Below, piece after piece: positions 17,498 to 26,827 of a stretch of DNA of 64,000 nt. This DNA comes from Marinimicrococcus sp033875255 (lineage in GTDB: Bacteria; Pseudomonadota; Alphaproteobacteria; Geminicoccales; Geminicoccaceae). Positions within the stretch are counted from its first letter, which is position 1. Each line of letters starts with the position of its first letter. The stretch spans positions 1-64,000 of the forward strand of contig JAWZSN010000017.1 of assembly GCA_033875255.1 (NCBI GenBank), given 5' to 3'. Both the position numbers and the translations under genes were made by a program. The notes beneath the pieces are model-generated. The model made no database searches and was not told the origin of the DNA. It saw nothing but the letters and a program-made list of their open reading frames with translations.

Positions 17498-18805
17498 ATG
17501 ACCGAGAAAGCCAAAGGGCAGACGGCCAGGCTGGTCGCGGGAGAGGACAGGTCGCTCGACCTGCCGGTTCTCGATGGCACCATCGGCCCGCAGGTCGTCG
17601 ACATCCGCAAGCTCTACGGCAGCACCGGCCTGTTCACCTACGATCCGGGCTTCACCTCGACGGCGAGCTGCTCCTCGAAGATCACCTATATCGACGGTGA
17701 CGAGGGCGTCCTGCTGCATCGCGGCTACCGGATCGAGGATCTGGCGACCAACTCGAGCTATCTCGAGGTGTGCCACCTGATCCTCAACGGCGAGCTGCCG
17801 ACGGCCAGGGAGCTCGAGAAGTTCGAGCGCGACATCACCTACCACACGATGGTCCACGAGCAGATCACCCACCTGATGCGCGGCTTCCGCCGCGACGCGC
17901 ATCCGATGGCGGTGATGATCGCCGTGGTGGGGGCGCTCTCGGCCTTCTATCACGAGGATCTCGACGTCGACGATCCGCACAACCGCGTGGTGGCGACGCA
18001 CCGGCTCATCGCCAAGGTCCCGACGATCGCCGCGATGGCCTACAAGTACTCGGCCGGTCAGCCCTTCATGTATCCGCGCAACGATCTGAGCTACGCGGAA
18101 AACTTCCTGCACATGATGTTCGCCGTGCCGTGCGAGCCCTACAAGCCGAACCCGGTGCTGGCCCGCGCGCTCGATCGCATCTTCATCCTCCACGCCGACC
18201 ACGAGCAGAACGCCTCGACCTCGACGGTGCGCCTCGTGGGCTCGAGCGGCGCCTCGCCTTACGCAGCGATCGCCGCCGGCATCGCCAGCCTGTGGGGGCC
18301 TGCCCATGGCGGCGCCAACGAGGCGGTCCTGAGCATGCTGGCCGAGATCGGGTCGGTGGAGAACATCCCCGACTTCCTCGCCAAGGTGAAGGACAAGGAC
18401 AGCCACCAGCGGCTGATGGGCTTCGGCCATCGGGTCTACAAGAACTACGACCCGCGTGCCCAGGTGCTCAAGCAGAGCGCCGACGAGGTCCTGGCGGAGC
18501 TCGGCAAGACCGAGAACCCGCTGCTCGACATCGCCAAGGAGCTCGAGAAGATCGCGCTCAGCGACGACTATTTCATCAAGCGCAAGCTGTTCCCCAACGT
18601 CGATTTCTACTCGGGCATCATCCTCGAGGCGATGGGCATCCCGACGCGCATGTTCACCGCGATCTTCGCGCTCGCCCGCACGGTCGGCTGGATCGCCCAG
18701 TGGAACGAGATGATCGAGGATCCCGAGCAGAAGATCGGCCGGCCGCGCCAGCTCTATACCGGCCCTGCCGAGCGGGCCTTCGTGGCCATCGACCGCCGCG
18801 GCTGA
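17498..18805 (+). CDS. gltA: Citrate synthase (type II)
   Basis: This 435-residue enzyme condenses oxaloacetate and acetyl-CoA in the first step of the TCA cycle. The N-terminal DIRKLYGSTGLFTYDPGFTSTASC is typical of hexameric NADH-sensitive bacterial enzymes. Active-site blocks are ILHADHEQNASTSTVR, WGPAHGGANEA and MGFGHRVYKNYDPRA, plus the downstream aspartate in NVDFYSG. I chose the second ATG (MTEKAK) because GCAGGAGG ends too close to the first. A strong terminator follows. Confidence 0.95.
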   Translation: MTEKAKGQTARLVAGEDRSLDLPVLDGTIGPQVVDIRKLYGSTGLFTYDPGFTSTASCSSKITYIDGDEGVLLHRGYRIEDLATNSSYLEVCHLILNGELPTARELEKFERDITYHTMVHEQITHLMRGFRRDAHPMAVMIAVVGALSAFYHEDLDVDDPHNRVVATHRLIAKVPTIAAMAYKYSAGQPFMYPRNDLSYAENFLHMMFAVPCEPYKPNPVLARALDRIFILHADHEQNASTSTVRLVGSSGASPYAAIAAGIASLWGPAHGGANEAVLSMLAEIGSVENIPDFLAKVKDKDSHQRLMGFGHRVYKNYDPRAQVLKQSADEVLAELGKTENPLLDIAKELEKIALSDDYFIKRKLFPNVDFYSGIILEAMGIPTRMFTAIFALARTVGWIAQWNEMIEDPEQKIGRPRQLYTGPAERAFVAIDRRG

Positions 18806-18823
18806 CGCCAGGCGGCACGACGA

Positions 18824-18861
18824 GAAAAGGCGGCGGGGATCTCCCCGCCGCCTTTTCTTTT
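18824..18861. terminator. Bidirectional terminator between gltA and fabZ
   Basis: A perfect 16-bp inverted repeat (left arm GAAAAGGCGGCGGGGA, 18824-18839; right arm 18842-18857) is followed by TTTTA on the plus strand. It starts with A-rich sequence, which is T-rich on the minus strand. It therefore works for both gltA and the convergent fabZ operon. Confidence 0.9.
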
Positions 18862-18885
18862 ATCGTGCCGGCTCCGGGTAGCGCG

Positions 18886-19365
18886 TCAGGCGGCGCCAGT
18901 CACCACCTTGGCGCTGAAGGTGGCCTCGGTGCAGACCTGCCCGTCGGCCACCGCCCTCCCCTTGAACTTCCAGATCCCCATGCGCTGGCGCTGGAGCTCG
19001 ACCTCGAGGCGGAGCTGGGCTCCGGGGCGAACCGGCCGGCGGAAGCGCGCCTCGTCGACGGTCGTGAAATAGACGTGGTTGCCGCCGGCGCGCGCGCCCA
19101 TGCTGGCAACGATGAGCACCGCCGCGGTCTGCCCCATGGCCTCGACGATCAGCACGCCGGGCATGATCGGATCGCCGGGGAAGTGCCCCTGGAAATAGGG
19201 CTCGTTGAAGGTGACGTTCTTGATGCCGACGCCGCGGCGGAACGCCTCGATCTCGACGAGCCCGTCGACGAGCAGCATCGGGTAGCGGTGCGGCAGGGCC
19301 CGCAGCACACCTTGATAATCGACGTCCGGCAGCTGCTGACCGACCTGGACTTCCTCGCTCTCCAT
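18886..19365 (-). CDS. fabZ: 3-hydroxyacyl-ACP dehydratase FabZ
   Basis: This 159-residue hotdog-fold dehydratase acts in fatty acid elongation. The signatures are ALPHRYPMLLVD with the catalytic histidine, and YFQGHFPGDPIMPGVLIVEAMGQ with the catalytic glutamate. It is the last gene of the minus-strand cluster starting at rpsB. In relatives fabZ sits between lpxD and lpxA, but here it is flanked by skp and gltA with no lpx genes. The start follows GGAG. Confidence 0.95.
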   Translation of the reverse strand: MESEEVQVGQQLPDVDYQGVLRALPHRYPMLLVDGLVEIEAFRRGVGIKNVTFNEPYFQGHFPGDPIMPGVLIVEAMGQTAAVLIVASMGARAGGNHVYFTTVDEARFRRPVRPGAQLRLEVELQRQRMGIWKFKGRAVADGQVCTEATFSAKVVTGAA

Positions 19366-19480
19366 GGCTCCGTTTCCTTTCTGTCGTTCCCGCTGCGCTG
19401 CCGCCGGCTGAAAGCGCGGAAGGCGGCGCTGGCCGGCGCGCCCCCTCGGACGCCCGACCTGCCGCCGTCACCGCCCCGCC

Positions 19481-20038
19481 TCACTCGGCCTTTTCGGGAA
19501 CTCTTACATTGGGCAGCCGCTTGTCGAGAAGCGCCAGCACCTCGTCGGTCAGGTCGATCTCGGGCGCGAACAGCAGGACGCCCGAGCTCGGCAGCACGAT
19601 GTTGAAGCCGCGCGTGTCGGCGAGCTTGCCGGTGACCTCGATCACCGCCTGCCGCACCTCGTTGAGGGCGGCCGTCGAGACGCTCTCGAGCTCGCGCCGC
19701 CGCTCCTGGGTGAGGCGCTGGACCTCCAGCACCTGCTGCTCGAACTCACGGCGGCGCTCGGCGAAAACCTCGGTGGAGAGCACGCTGCGCTGCCGCGCAA
19801 GCTCCCGGTCGGCCTCGTGCAGCCGCTGCTCTTCCTGCGAGAGCTGGCCCAGATAGCGCTCGCGGCGCTCCTCGATCTGCTCGCGGATGCTGCGGGCGGC
19901 CTTGGCGTCGCGCAGGATCCGCTGGTAGTCGACGACCACCGCCACCGTCGGCGCGAGCTGCTGGGCGTCGGCGACCGGCATCGCGGCGCCGAGCACCGCG
20001 GCCAGAACCAGCGCCCGGACAGTCCTCGTGGTCCTCAC
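19481..20038 (-). CDS. skp: Skp/OmpH family periplasmic chaperone
   Basis: This 185-residue protein begins with a signal peptide (RALVLAAVLGAAMPVADA, cleaved before QQ). It continues with a long charged coiled coil (residues about 45-140), typical of the Skp trimer whose tentacles hold unfolded outer-membrane proteins. The start codon is GTG, preceded by GGAG and 13 bases after the bamA stop. Being next to bamA fits a shared role in outer-membrane protein delivery. The 115-base gap to fabZ is where lpxD would be expected. Confidence 0.88.
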   Translation of the reverse strand: MRTTRTVRALVLAAVLGAAMPVADAQQLAPTVAVVVDYQRILRDAKAARSIREQIEERRERYLGQLSQEEQRLHEADRELARQRSVLSTEVFAERRREFEQQVLEVQRLTQERRRELESVSTAALNEVRQAVIEVTGKLADTRGFNIVLPSSGVLLFAPEIDLTDEVLALLDKRLPNVRVPEKAE

Positions 20039-20051
20039 GCCCGCTCCGTTC

Positions 20052-22328
20052 TCAGAAGCGCGTGCCGAAGGAGAGGCGGAAGGTCTCGGTCTTGTCCTCG
20101 TCCTCCTTCACGAACGCGTTCGCAAAGTCGATCGACAGCGGGCCGAGCGGCGACAGCCAGGACAGGCCGAAGCCGCCGGAGACGCGCATGTTGCCGCTGT
20201 CCGTGATGTTCTTGGAATCGATGTCGATGTCGGTCAGCGTGCCGGCCTCGGCGAAGGTCCGGCCGAAGATCCTGAGCTCCTCGGGCAGACCCAACGGGAA
20301 GCGCAGCTCGGCGGTGCCGACATAGTAGGCATTACCGCCCAGCGCATCGTCGGTCTTGCTGTCGCGCGGGCCGATGCCGCCATACTCGAAGCCACGGAAG
20401 TTCTGGCCGCCGAGGAAGAAGCGGTTGGAGAGGTGCACGTCCTCGCCGCCATAGCCGAGAATGTAGCCGGCGCTGGCGCCGAGGTTCAGCACCCAGTTCG
20501 GCGTGAACGGGTAGTAATAGTCGGCCCGCGCATCGTGCTTGAGGAAGCGGTTGTCCCCGCCCAGGCCGGCAACGTCCTGGTCGAGCCGGAGATAGTAGCC
20601 CTCGGACGGCATGAACCGGGTGTCGCGCCGATCATAGGTGAAGGTCTGGCCGACCAGCGAGGTCAGCCGGTCGCCCTCCTCGTCCTGGATGAAGCGCGAG
20701 GCATCGGTGTCGACATTGTGGATGCTGTCGTTGCGCAGCGTGTAGCGGACGCCGTGGCGCAGGTTCTCGGTGAGCGGGTAGCTGGCCCGCAGCGTGCCGC
20801 CGGTGATCGTCTGGTCGTAGTTCGATTCGCTTTGATAGTCGGTGCGCGAGCGGAAGAGATCGAAACCGGCCGCGAGGTCGCGCTCCAGGAAATAGGGCTC
20901 GGTGAAGCTGAGCAGGACCTCCTGACGCCGCCCCGAGACCGTCAGGTTGGCCTGCAGGTCCTGGCCGCGGCCGAGCAGATTCCGCTCGCGCAGGCGGATG
21001 TCGCCCAGGGGGCCGTCGCTGGTCGAGTAGCCGGCGCCGAACGAGAGCTCGCCGGTCGACTGCTCGGTGACCGCCACCTTGATGACGATCCGGTCGGGCT
21101 CGTCGCCCTGCTCGGTGCGCACGTCGACCTTCTCGAAGAAGCCGAGATTGCGCAGCCGCTGCTGCGAGCGGCGCAGCAGGGCAGTGTTGAAAGCATCGCC
21201 CTCGGCGAGGCGGAACTCGCGGCGGATCACCTGGTCGAGCGTGCGCACATTGCCGCTGATGTCGATGCGCTCGACATAGACCCGCGGCCCCTCGCGCACG
21301 TCGTAGACGAGATCGATGGTGAGATCCTCGGCATTGCGCCGGGTCAGCGTGTCGACCTCGACAAAGGCGTAGCCCAGGCTGCCCAGCTCGTCGGTCAGCT
21401 TTTGGATGGTCTGCTCGATCTCGTCGGCATTGTAGATGTCGCCGGGCTCGGTCTCGACATATTGGCGCAGCGCGTCGGCGCTGAGGTCGGGCACCTCGCT
21501 CTTGAGATCGACCGAGCCGAGCGTGTAGCGGGGCCCCTCCTCCACCGTGAAGGTGATGAAGAACTCCTTGCCGTCGGGGGTCAGCTCGGCCAGCGCCGAG
21601 ACCACCGCGAAATCGGCATAGCCACGAGCGTGGTAGAAGCGGCGCAGCAGCTCCTGGTCGAAGGCCAGGCGGTCGGGATCGTAGGTGTCGTCGCTGGTGA
21701 AGAAGCGGTACCAGGCGGCCTCGCGGGTCTGGACGACGCTCCTGAGCGTGCCGTCGCTGAACTCCTCGTTGCCGATGAAGGTGATGCCGCCGACCTGGGT
21801 GCGGTCACCCTCGTCGATCTCGAAGACCAGGTCGACGCGGTTCTGGTCGAGCTCGATGATCTTGGGCTCGACGCGGGCTGCATAACGGCCGTTGCGCCGG
21901 TAGAGATCGAGGATGCGCTGCACGGCGTCCTGCACCCGCTGGCGGGTGTAGACGACGCGCGGGCGGAGCTGGACCTCGGCTTCCAGGATCTTGTCGTCGA
22001 GGGTTCGATTGCCCTCGAAGGCGATGCGGTTGAGGATCGGGTTCTCGACCACCTGGACCACCAGGGTGCCGTTCTCGCGGCGGATCGAGACGTCCTCGAA
22101 GAGCCCGGTCGCAAAGAGATTCTTGAGGGACGTGTCGAGCGCACCGGCATCGAAGGCGTCGCCGCGGCGGATCGCCAGATAGGTCTCGACGGTCGAGCCC
22201 TCGATCCGCTCGTTACCCTGGACGATGATCTGCTCGACCCGCCCGGCCTGCTGGGCCAGTGCGGGTGTCGCGCCGAGGAGGGCAAGCGCCAGCATCCCCG
22301 CCCCCGCGAGCCGCCTATTCTCCTCCAT
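20052..22328 (-). CDS. bamA: Outer-membrane protein assembly factor BamA
   Basis: This 758-residue Omp85 protein has a signal peptide (LAGAGMLALALLGATPALAQQ) and five POTRA domains (residues about 25-410). A 16-strand barrel with QNFRGFEYGGIGPRD, the conserved RGF loop, ends in the phenylalanine-terminal strand SFGTRF. It inserts beta-barrel proteins into the outer membrane and is essential in Gram-negative bacteria. The start MEENRR is preceded by AAGAAGGA. A cell keeping BamA and Skp certainly has an outer membrane, which bears on the missing lipid A genes. Confidence 0.95.
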   Translation of the reverse strand: MEENRRLAGAGMLALALLGATPALAQQAGRVEQIIVQGNERIEGSTVETYLAIRRGDAFDAGALDTSLKNLFATGLFEDVSIRRENGTLVVQVVENPILNRIAFEGNRTLDDKILEAEVQLRPRVVYTRQRVQDAVQRILDLYRRNGRYAARVEPKIIELDQNRVDLVFEIDEGDRTQVGGITFIGNEEFSDGTLRSVVQTREAAWYRFFTSDDTYDPDRLAFDQELLRRFYHARGYADFAVVSALAELTPDGKEFFITFTVEEGPRYTLGSVDLKSEVPDLSADALRQYVETEPGDIYNADEIEQTIQKLTDELGSLGYAFVEVDTLTRRNAEDLTIDLVYDVREGPRVYVERIDISGNVRTLDQVIRREFRLAEGDAFNTALLRRSQQRLRNLGFFEKVDVRTEQGDEPDRIVIKVAVTEQSTGELSFGAGYSTSDGPLGDIRLRERNLLGRGQDLQANLTVSGRRQEVLLSFTEPYFLERDLAAGFDLFRSRTDYQSESNYDQTITGGTLRASYPLTENLRHGVRYTLRNDSIHNVDTDASRFIQDEEGDRLTSLVGQTFTYDRRDTRFMPSEGYYLRLDQDVAGLGGDNRFLKHDARADYYYPFTPNWVLNLGASAGYILGYGGEDVHLSNRFFLGGQNFRGFEYGGIGPRDSKTDDALGGNAYYVGTAELRFPLGLPEELRIFGRTFAEAGTLTDIDIDSKNITDSGNMRVSGGFGLSWLSPLGPLSIDFANAFVKEDEDKTETFRLSFGTRF

Positions 22329-22366
22329 CGGCAATCCTTCTTCTTTTATGTCCCTCTTCCAGGGCC

Positions 22367-23488
22367 TCAGGAAACGAGGCCCGAGAAGAACTCCACGACC
22401 TTGAGGTTTACCAGATCGTTCCACGTCGCGAAAACCATGAGGCTGAGCACCATGGCCAGGCCGACCCGGAACGCGATCTCCTGACCCCGCTCGGGCAGCG
22501 GCCTGCCGCGTACCGCCTCGATCGAGTAAAGCACGAGATGGCCCCCGTCCAGCATGGGGATCGGGAAGAGATTGATCAGCCCCAGATTGATCGACAGCAC
22601 CGCTGCGAACCAGATCGCCGGGACCAGCCCGTCGCGGGCGATCTCGCCCGACATCTGGGCGATCCTGAGGGGCCCGCCGAGTTCCTCGGTGCCGCGCGCG
22701 CCGGTGATCATCTCGCCCAGCGCCACGAGGGTGGCGCCGACCATGCGGCCGGTCTCGCCGACCGCCTCGAAGACGGCCGTCACGGGGTTGCTACGACGGA
22801 ACTCGACGCCCGCGCGGCTCACGCCGATCAGCCCGATGCGGTGGACATTGCCGAACCGGTCCTCGACCTCGCTGAGGCCGGGAACAACAGTAAGCTCGAT
22901 CGTCGCGCCGTCGCGCTGCACATCGAGGCGCAGCGGCGTCTCGGCATTCTCGCGCACCAGCTCCTGGAGGTTCTCGAAGCTCTCGATAGGCGCGCCGTCG
23001 ACCGCGAGGATGCGGTCGTCGGGCTGCAGTCCGGCGGCGGCAGCGGGGCTGTCGGGCTGGACCGTGCCGACCTCGGCAGGCGTGAAGGGCCGGCCGCTGA
23101 CCGCGAACAGCACCGCCAGCACGACAATGGCGAAGAGGAAGTTGGCGGCGGGCCCGGCCACCACGATGGCCATGCGCTGCCACACGCTCTTGGCGGGGAA
23201 GCTGTCGGCGCTGCCGGCCGTGGCGGTATCGGCGGTGGCACTCGCGGCGTCCGCGTCGCCCAGCATCTTCACATAGCCGCCCAGCGGAACGGCGCTGACC
23301 TTCCAGCGCGTGCCATGACGGTCGTAGCGGCCGAACAGCTCGGGGCCGAATCCGATGGAAAAGGTCTCGACGCGCACGCCGTTGCGACGCGCCACCCAAT
23401 AATGGCCGTACTCGTGCACGAACACGACGACGGAAAGGATGAGCAGAAACGGGATCACATACTGCCCAACGTTCTGGATAAGCTCCAT
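22367..23488 (-). CDS. rseP: RIP metalloprotease RseP
   Basis: This 373-residue inner-membrane site-2 protease has the zinc motif VVFVHEYGHYWVARR near the N-terminus and a central PDZ domain (PDSPAAAAGLQPDDRILAVDG). The C-terminal zinc ligand block is NLFPIPMLDGGHLVLY. It cleaves membrane-bound anti-sigma factors and remnant signal peptides. The start follows AAGGAGG. Its position between dxr and bamA is the common proteobacterial order. Confidence 0.94.
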   Translation of the reverse strand: MELIQNVGQYVIPFLLILSVVVFVHEYGHYWVARRNGVRVETFSIGFGPELFGRYDRHGTRWKVSAVPLGGYVKMLGDADAASATADTATAGSADSFPAKSVWQRMAIVVAGPAANFLFAIVVLAVLFAVSGRPFTPAEVGTVQPDSPAAAAGLQPDDRILAVDGAPIESFENLQELVRENAETPLRLDVQRDGATIELTVVPGLSEVEDRFGNVHRIGLIGVSRAGVEFRRSNPVTAVFEAVGETGRMVGATLVALGEMITGARGTEELGGPLRIAQMSGEIARDGLVPAIWFAAVLSINLGLINLFPIPMLDGGHLVLYSIEAVRGRPLPERGQEIAFRVGLAMVLSLMVFATWNDLVNLKVVEFFSGLVS

Positions 23489-23511
23489 CGAGCCTCCTTA
23501 AGAGCGAGCGC

Positions 23512-24684
23512 TCAGCCCGTGATCGCCTCGCGCGCCCGGCGCCGTGCCCGGGCGTCGCAGGCCGCGATCGACTCCAGGCTATCGACCGGCAGCGCCGGCA
23601 GCGCGCCCAGCACCGCGTCGACGGTCCGTGCGATATCGAGAAAACCAATCCGGCCGTCGAGGAACGCCGCGACGGCCACCTCGTTGGCAGCGTTCAGGAT
23701 AGTAGGTGCACCGCCGCCCTCCCGCAAGGCGCGCCGGGCGAGCCCCAGGGCCGGGAAGCGCGCCAGGTCGGGCGCCTCGAAATCGAGGCGCCCGAGAGCC
23801 GCGAGGTCGAGCCGCGGCGCGCTCGTGGCGAGCCGCGCTGGCCAGCCCAGGGCATAGGCGATGGGGACCCGCATGTCCGGGGGTCCGAGCTGTGCCAGGA
23901 GCGAGGCGTCCTTGAAGGCGACCAGGCTGTGGATCACCGACTGAGGGTGGACCAGCACCTCGATCGCCTTTTCGGGCACGTCGAAGAGATAGTGCGCCTC
24001 GATCAGCTCGAGGCCCTTGTTCATCATGGTGGCGCTGTCGACGCTGATCTTGGCACCCATCGACCAGTTGGGGTGCGCCACCGCCTGGGCCGGGGTGACG
24101 CCCCGCATCGCCTCCAGGTCCAGGGTACGGAACGGGCCGCCGGAGGCCGTCAGCACCAGCCGCTCGACCGACGCTGGGTCCTCGCCGGCCAGCGCCTGGA
24201 AGATGGCGTTGTGCTCACTGTCGACCGGCAGCAGCACCGCCCCGCCCTCGCGGGCGGCCCGCAGCACCAACTCGCCGGCGCACACCAGGCATTCCTTGTT
24301 GGCGAGGGCCACGATGGCACCGCGGCGCAGGGCCGCCAGTGTTGGCGCCAGGCCGGCAGCACCGACGATCGCCGCCATCACCCACTGGGCATCGCGTGCC
24401 GCCGCCTCGACCACGGCTTCGGGTCCCGCCGCCGCCTCGATGCCGCTGCCGGCCAGTCCCTCGGCCAGCTCCCGGTAGGAAGCGGGATCGGCCACGGCGG
24501 CAAAGCGGGCGCCGAGCTGGCGCGCTATTGCCGCCAACGCGCGGCCGCGGCGGCCGGCAGTAACGGCCTCCACCCGGTAGAGGTCCGGCTGCTCGCGCAG
24601 CAGGGCGGTGGTGCTCTGGCCGATCGAGCCGGTGGCGCCGAGGATCGTGACCGAGCGCGGAGTCTCGCGGGAAGGCGGTTGCAT
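23512..24684 (-). CDS. dxr: 1-deoxy-D-xylulose-5-phosphate reductoisomerase
   Basis: This 390-residue enzyme catalyses the committed step of the non-mevalonate isoprenoid pathway, making MEP from DXP with NADPH. It has VTILGATGSIGQST for NADPH, ALANKECLVCAG, LLPVDSEHNAIFQAL and KISVDSATMMNKGLELIEAHYLF. Its ATG shares one base with the cdsA stop. UppS and IspH in this window act further along the same pathway. Confidence 0.95.
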   Translation of the reverse strand: MQPPSRETPRSVTILGATGSIGQSTTALLREQPDLYRVEAVTAGRRGRALAAIARQLGARFAAVADPASYRELAEGLAGSGIEAAAGPEAVVEAAARDAQWVMAAIVGAAGLAPTLAALRRGAIVALANKECLVCAGELVLRAAREGGAVLLPVDSEHNAIFQALAGEDPASVERLVLTASGGPFRTLDLEAMRGVTPAQAVAHPNWSMGAKISVDSATMMNKGLELIEAHYLFDVPEKAIEVLVHPQSVIHSLVAFKDASLLAQLGPPDMRVPIAYALGWPARLATSAPRLDLAALGRLDFEAPDLARFPALGLARRALREGGGAPTILNAANEVAVAAFLDGRIGFLDIARTVDAVLGALPALPVDSLESIAACDARARRRAREAITG

Positions 24685-25508
24685 CAGGGTGCGCCGAACC
24701 GCGAGGCCAGGAGGATCAGGGCGAAGACCGGGGTCGCGGTGAGCAGGCCGTCGACCCTGTCGAGGATGCCGCCATGGCCCGGGATCAGGCTGCCGCTGTC
24801 CTTGAGGCCGACCCGCCGCTTGAGGAAGGATTCGAAGAGATCGCCGGCTTGCGCCACCACCGCCAGCAGCGCGCCTGCCGCCGCGGCGGCCGCGGGTGCG
24901 GCATCCCAGAGGCCGCTGGCAAGCCCGCCGGCCAGCGCCGCCCCGGCCATCCCGCCCACGAGGCCCGCCCAGGTCTTGCCCGGACTGATCCGCGGCGCCA
25001 GCTTCGGCCCGCCGATGGAGCGGCCAGCGGCATAGGCGGCGATGTCGGTCGACCAGACCACGAGAAAGAGCCAGAGCACGGCACCCAGGCCGGTCTCGCC
25101 GAGGCGCAGCCAGATCAGGCAGAATGCCGGCACGCCCACATAGAGCACGCCACCGGCTGCCCAATGGACGGAAAGGCCACGCATGGCGCCGGCGAGGCCT
25201 GCCGCCACCACTGCGGCAAGGCATACCAGCACGAGCCCGGCGCTGCCCGCGCCGGCTGCCGCCGCCAGCACGCCGACGAGGCCACCGGCGGTGACGATGG
25301 CGCGGAGATTGTGCCCGGCACCCGGCTCGGCGGCTGCGGCGAGCGACGCCCATTCGGCAGCCATCAAGAGGACAGCGACGCCGACCAGCAGGTCGAACGC
25401 CCAGCCCCCCAGCACCAGGGCCAGCAGCGCCACGGCCCCCAGCACCAGGGCGGAGAGGATCCGCTGGCGCAGGGCGGGGTCGAAACGCTCAGCGGCCGTT
25501 CGCGCCAT
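24684..25508 (-). CDS. cdsA: Phosphatidate cytidylyltransferase
   Basis: This 274-residue polytopic membrane enzyme makes CDP-diacylglycerol from phosphatidic acid and CTP. The family signature is intact near the C-terminus, from FESFLKRRVGLKDSG through LIPGHGGILDRVDGL. The ATG (MARTAAERFD) lies inside the last 20 bases of uppS. Its stop overlaps the dxr start. About seven hydrophobic segments are visible. Confidence 0.93.
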   Translation of the reverse strand: MARTAAERFDPALRQRILSALVLGAVALLALVLGGWAFDLLVGVAVLLMAAEWASLAAAAEPGAGHNLRAIVTAGGLVGVLAAAAGAGSAGLVLVCLAAVVAAGLAGAMRGLSVHWAAGGVLYVGVPAFCLIWLRLGETGLGAVLWLFLVVWSTDIAAYAAGRSIGGPKLAPRISPGKTWAGLVGGMAGAALAGGLASGLWDAAPAAAAAAGALLAVVAQAGDLFESFLKRRVGLKDSGSLIPGHGGILDRVDGLLTATPVFALILLASRFGAP

Positions 25509-26256
25509 AGCGCCGCTCCCGCCGGGAATATTCGGCCACTGCGGCGCGAAGATGCTCCTCGCCGAACTCCGGCCAGCCGATCTCGAGGAAGACGAACTCG
25601 GCATAGGCGAGCTGCCAGAGCAGGAAATTGCTGATGCGCTTCTCGCCGCTGGTGCGGATCAGGAGGTCCGGGTCGGGAATACCGGCGGTGAACAGCCGCT
25701 CGCCCACCATCGCCTCGTCGATCGCCGCCGGATCGATGGTCCCGGCCTGCGCCTCGCGGGCGAGCCGGCGCGCCGCGCCGACGATCTCGTCGCGGCCGCC
25801 ATAGCTGAGCGCCACCACCAAGGTGAGGGTCGAGTTGCCGGCGGTCGCAGCCTCGGCACCGGCGATCAGCTCGCGGATGTCGGGCGCCAGCCTCGCCCGG
25901 TCGCCGATCACCCGCACCCGCACGCCGTTCTCGCCGAGGCTCTTGACCTCCCGCCGCAGGTAGAACCGCAGCAGGTTCATCAGCTCGCCGACCTCGTCCT
26001 CCGGGCGTGCCCAGTTCTCCGAAGAAAACGCGTAGAGGGTGAGATAGCGGACGCCCAGGCGCACGCAGCCCTCGATCGCATGGCGCACCGAGCGGGCGCC
26101 CTGCTGGTGCCCCGCCAACGGCGGCAGACCACGCGAGCGGGCCCAGCGCCGGTTGCCGTCCATGATGATGGCGATATGCACCGGCGCCCGGACCATCTGC
26201 GGGTCGGCTTCGGCCAGATGGGTAGCCACGGGCGCTCCTCGTGCCTCCGACGCCAA
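25489..26256 (-). CDS. uppS: Undecaprenyl diphosphate synthase
   Basis: This 255-residue cis-prenyltransferase makes the C55 lipid carrier for peptidoglycan and surface glycans. IAIIMDGNRRWARSRGLP holds the catalytic aspartate, LTLYAFSSENWARP is the substrate loop, and PDLLIRTSGEKRISNFLLWQ is the C-terminal signature. An internal start at MVRAPVHIAI is possible; the first ATG is used because only seven bases separate it from the frr stop. Confidence 0.94.
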   Translation of the reverse strand: MASEARGAPVATHLAEADPQMVRAPVHIAIIMDGNRRWARSRGLPPLAGHQQGARSVRHAIEGCVRLGVRYLTLYAFSSENWARPEDEVGELMNLLRFYLRREVKSLGENGVRVRVIGDRARLAPDIRELIAGAEAATAGNSTLTLVVALSYGGRDEIVGAARRLAREAQAGTIDPAAIDEAMVGERLFTAGIPDPDLLIRTSGEKRISNFLLWQLAYAEFVFLEIGWPEFGEEHLRAAVAEYSRRERRYGANGR

Positions 26257-26263
26257 GTCTCGA

Positions 26264-26827
26264 TCAGACGGTCAGAATGTCTTTTTCCTTCTGCTCGACC
26301 AGCTTGCCGATGGCCTCGACGTTCCGGTCGGTCAGCGCCTGGACCTCGTCGCTCCAGATCTTGTGGTCGTCCTGCGACAGATCGCCGTCGCGCTCCATCT
26401 TCTTGAGCATGTCCATGCCGTCACGGCGCACATTGCGCACGGCGACGCGGGCCTGCTCGGCATAGCGGTGGGCCGACTTCACCAGCTCGGCGCGGCGCTC
26501 CTGCGAGAGGTCGGGCAGCGGCACCCGCAGCAGCTGGCCCTCGCCCACCGGATTGAGCCCGAGGCCGGCATTGCGGATCGCCTTCTCGACTGCCTTGATC
26601 ATGCCGCGGTCCCACACCTGGACGGTGAGCATGCGCGGCTCGGGAACGTTGACGGTGGCCACCTGGTTGAGGGGCATCATGGCGCCGTAGGCCTCGACGG
26701 TCACGGGCTCCAGCAGGCTCGCCGAGGCACGCCCGGTACGCAGGCCCTGCAGTTCCTTGCGCAGCGCATCCAATGCGCCGCTCATGCGCCGCTCAAGCTC
26801 GCCAATATCGGGATCGACGTTGCTCAT
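26264..26827 (-). CDS. frr: Ribosome recycling factor
   Basis: This 187-residue protein splits post-termination ribosomes together with EF-G. It has the usual three-helix domain (LDALRKELQGLRTGRASASLL at the start, LKKMERDGDLSQDDHKIWSDEVQALTD near the end) and the small domain starting PVTVEAYGAMMPLNQVATV. Its ATG overlaps the pyrH stop by four bases (ATGA), so the two are translationally coupled. Confidence 0.95.
   Translation of the reverse strand: MSNVDPDIGELERRMSGALDALRKELQGLRTGRASASLLEPVTVEAYGAMMPLNQVATVNVPEPRMLTVQVWDRGMIKAVEKAIRNAGLGLNPVGEGQLLRVPLPDLSQERRAELVKSAHRYAEQARVAVRNVRRDGMDMLKKMERDGDLSQDDHKIWSDEVQALTDRNVEAIGKLVEQKEKDILTV

Noticed and set aside
20028..22484. Plus-strand open frame of 818 codons opposite bamA
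   Set aside because: BamA on the other strand has signal peptide, POTRA and barrel motifs. The antisense frame is open only because of codon bias in GC-rich DNA.
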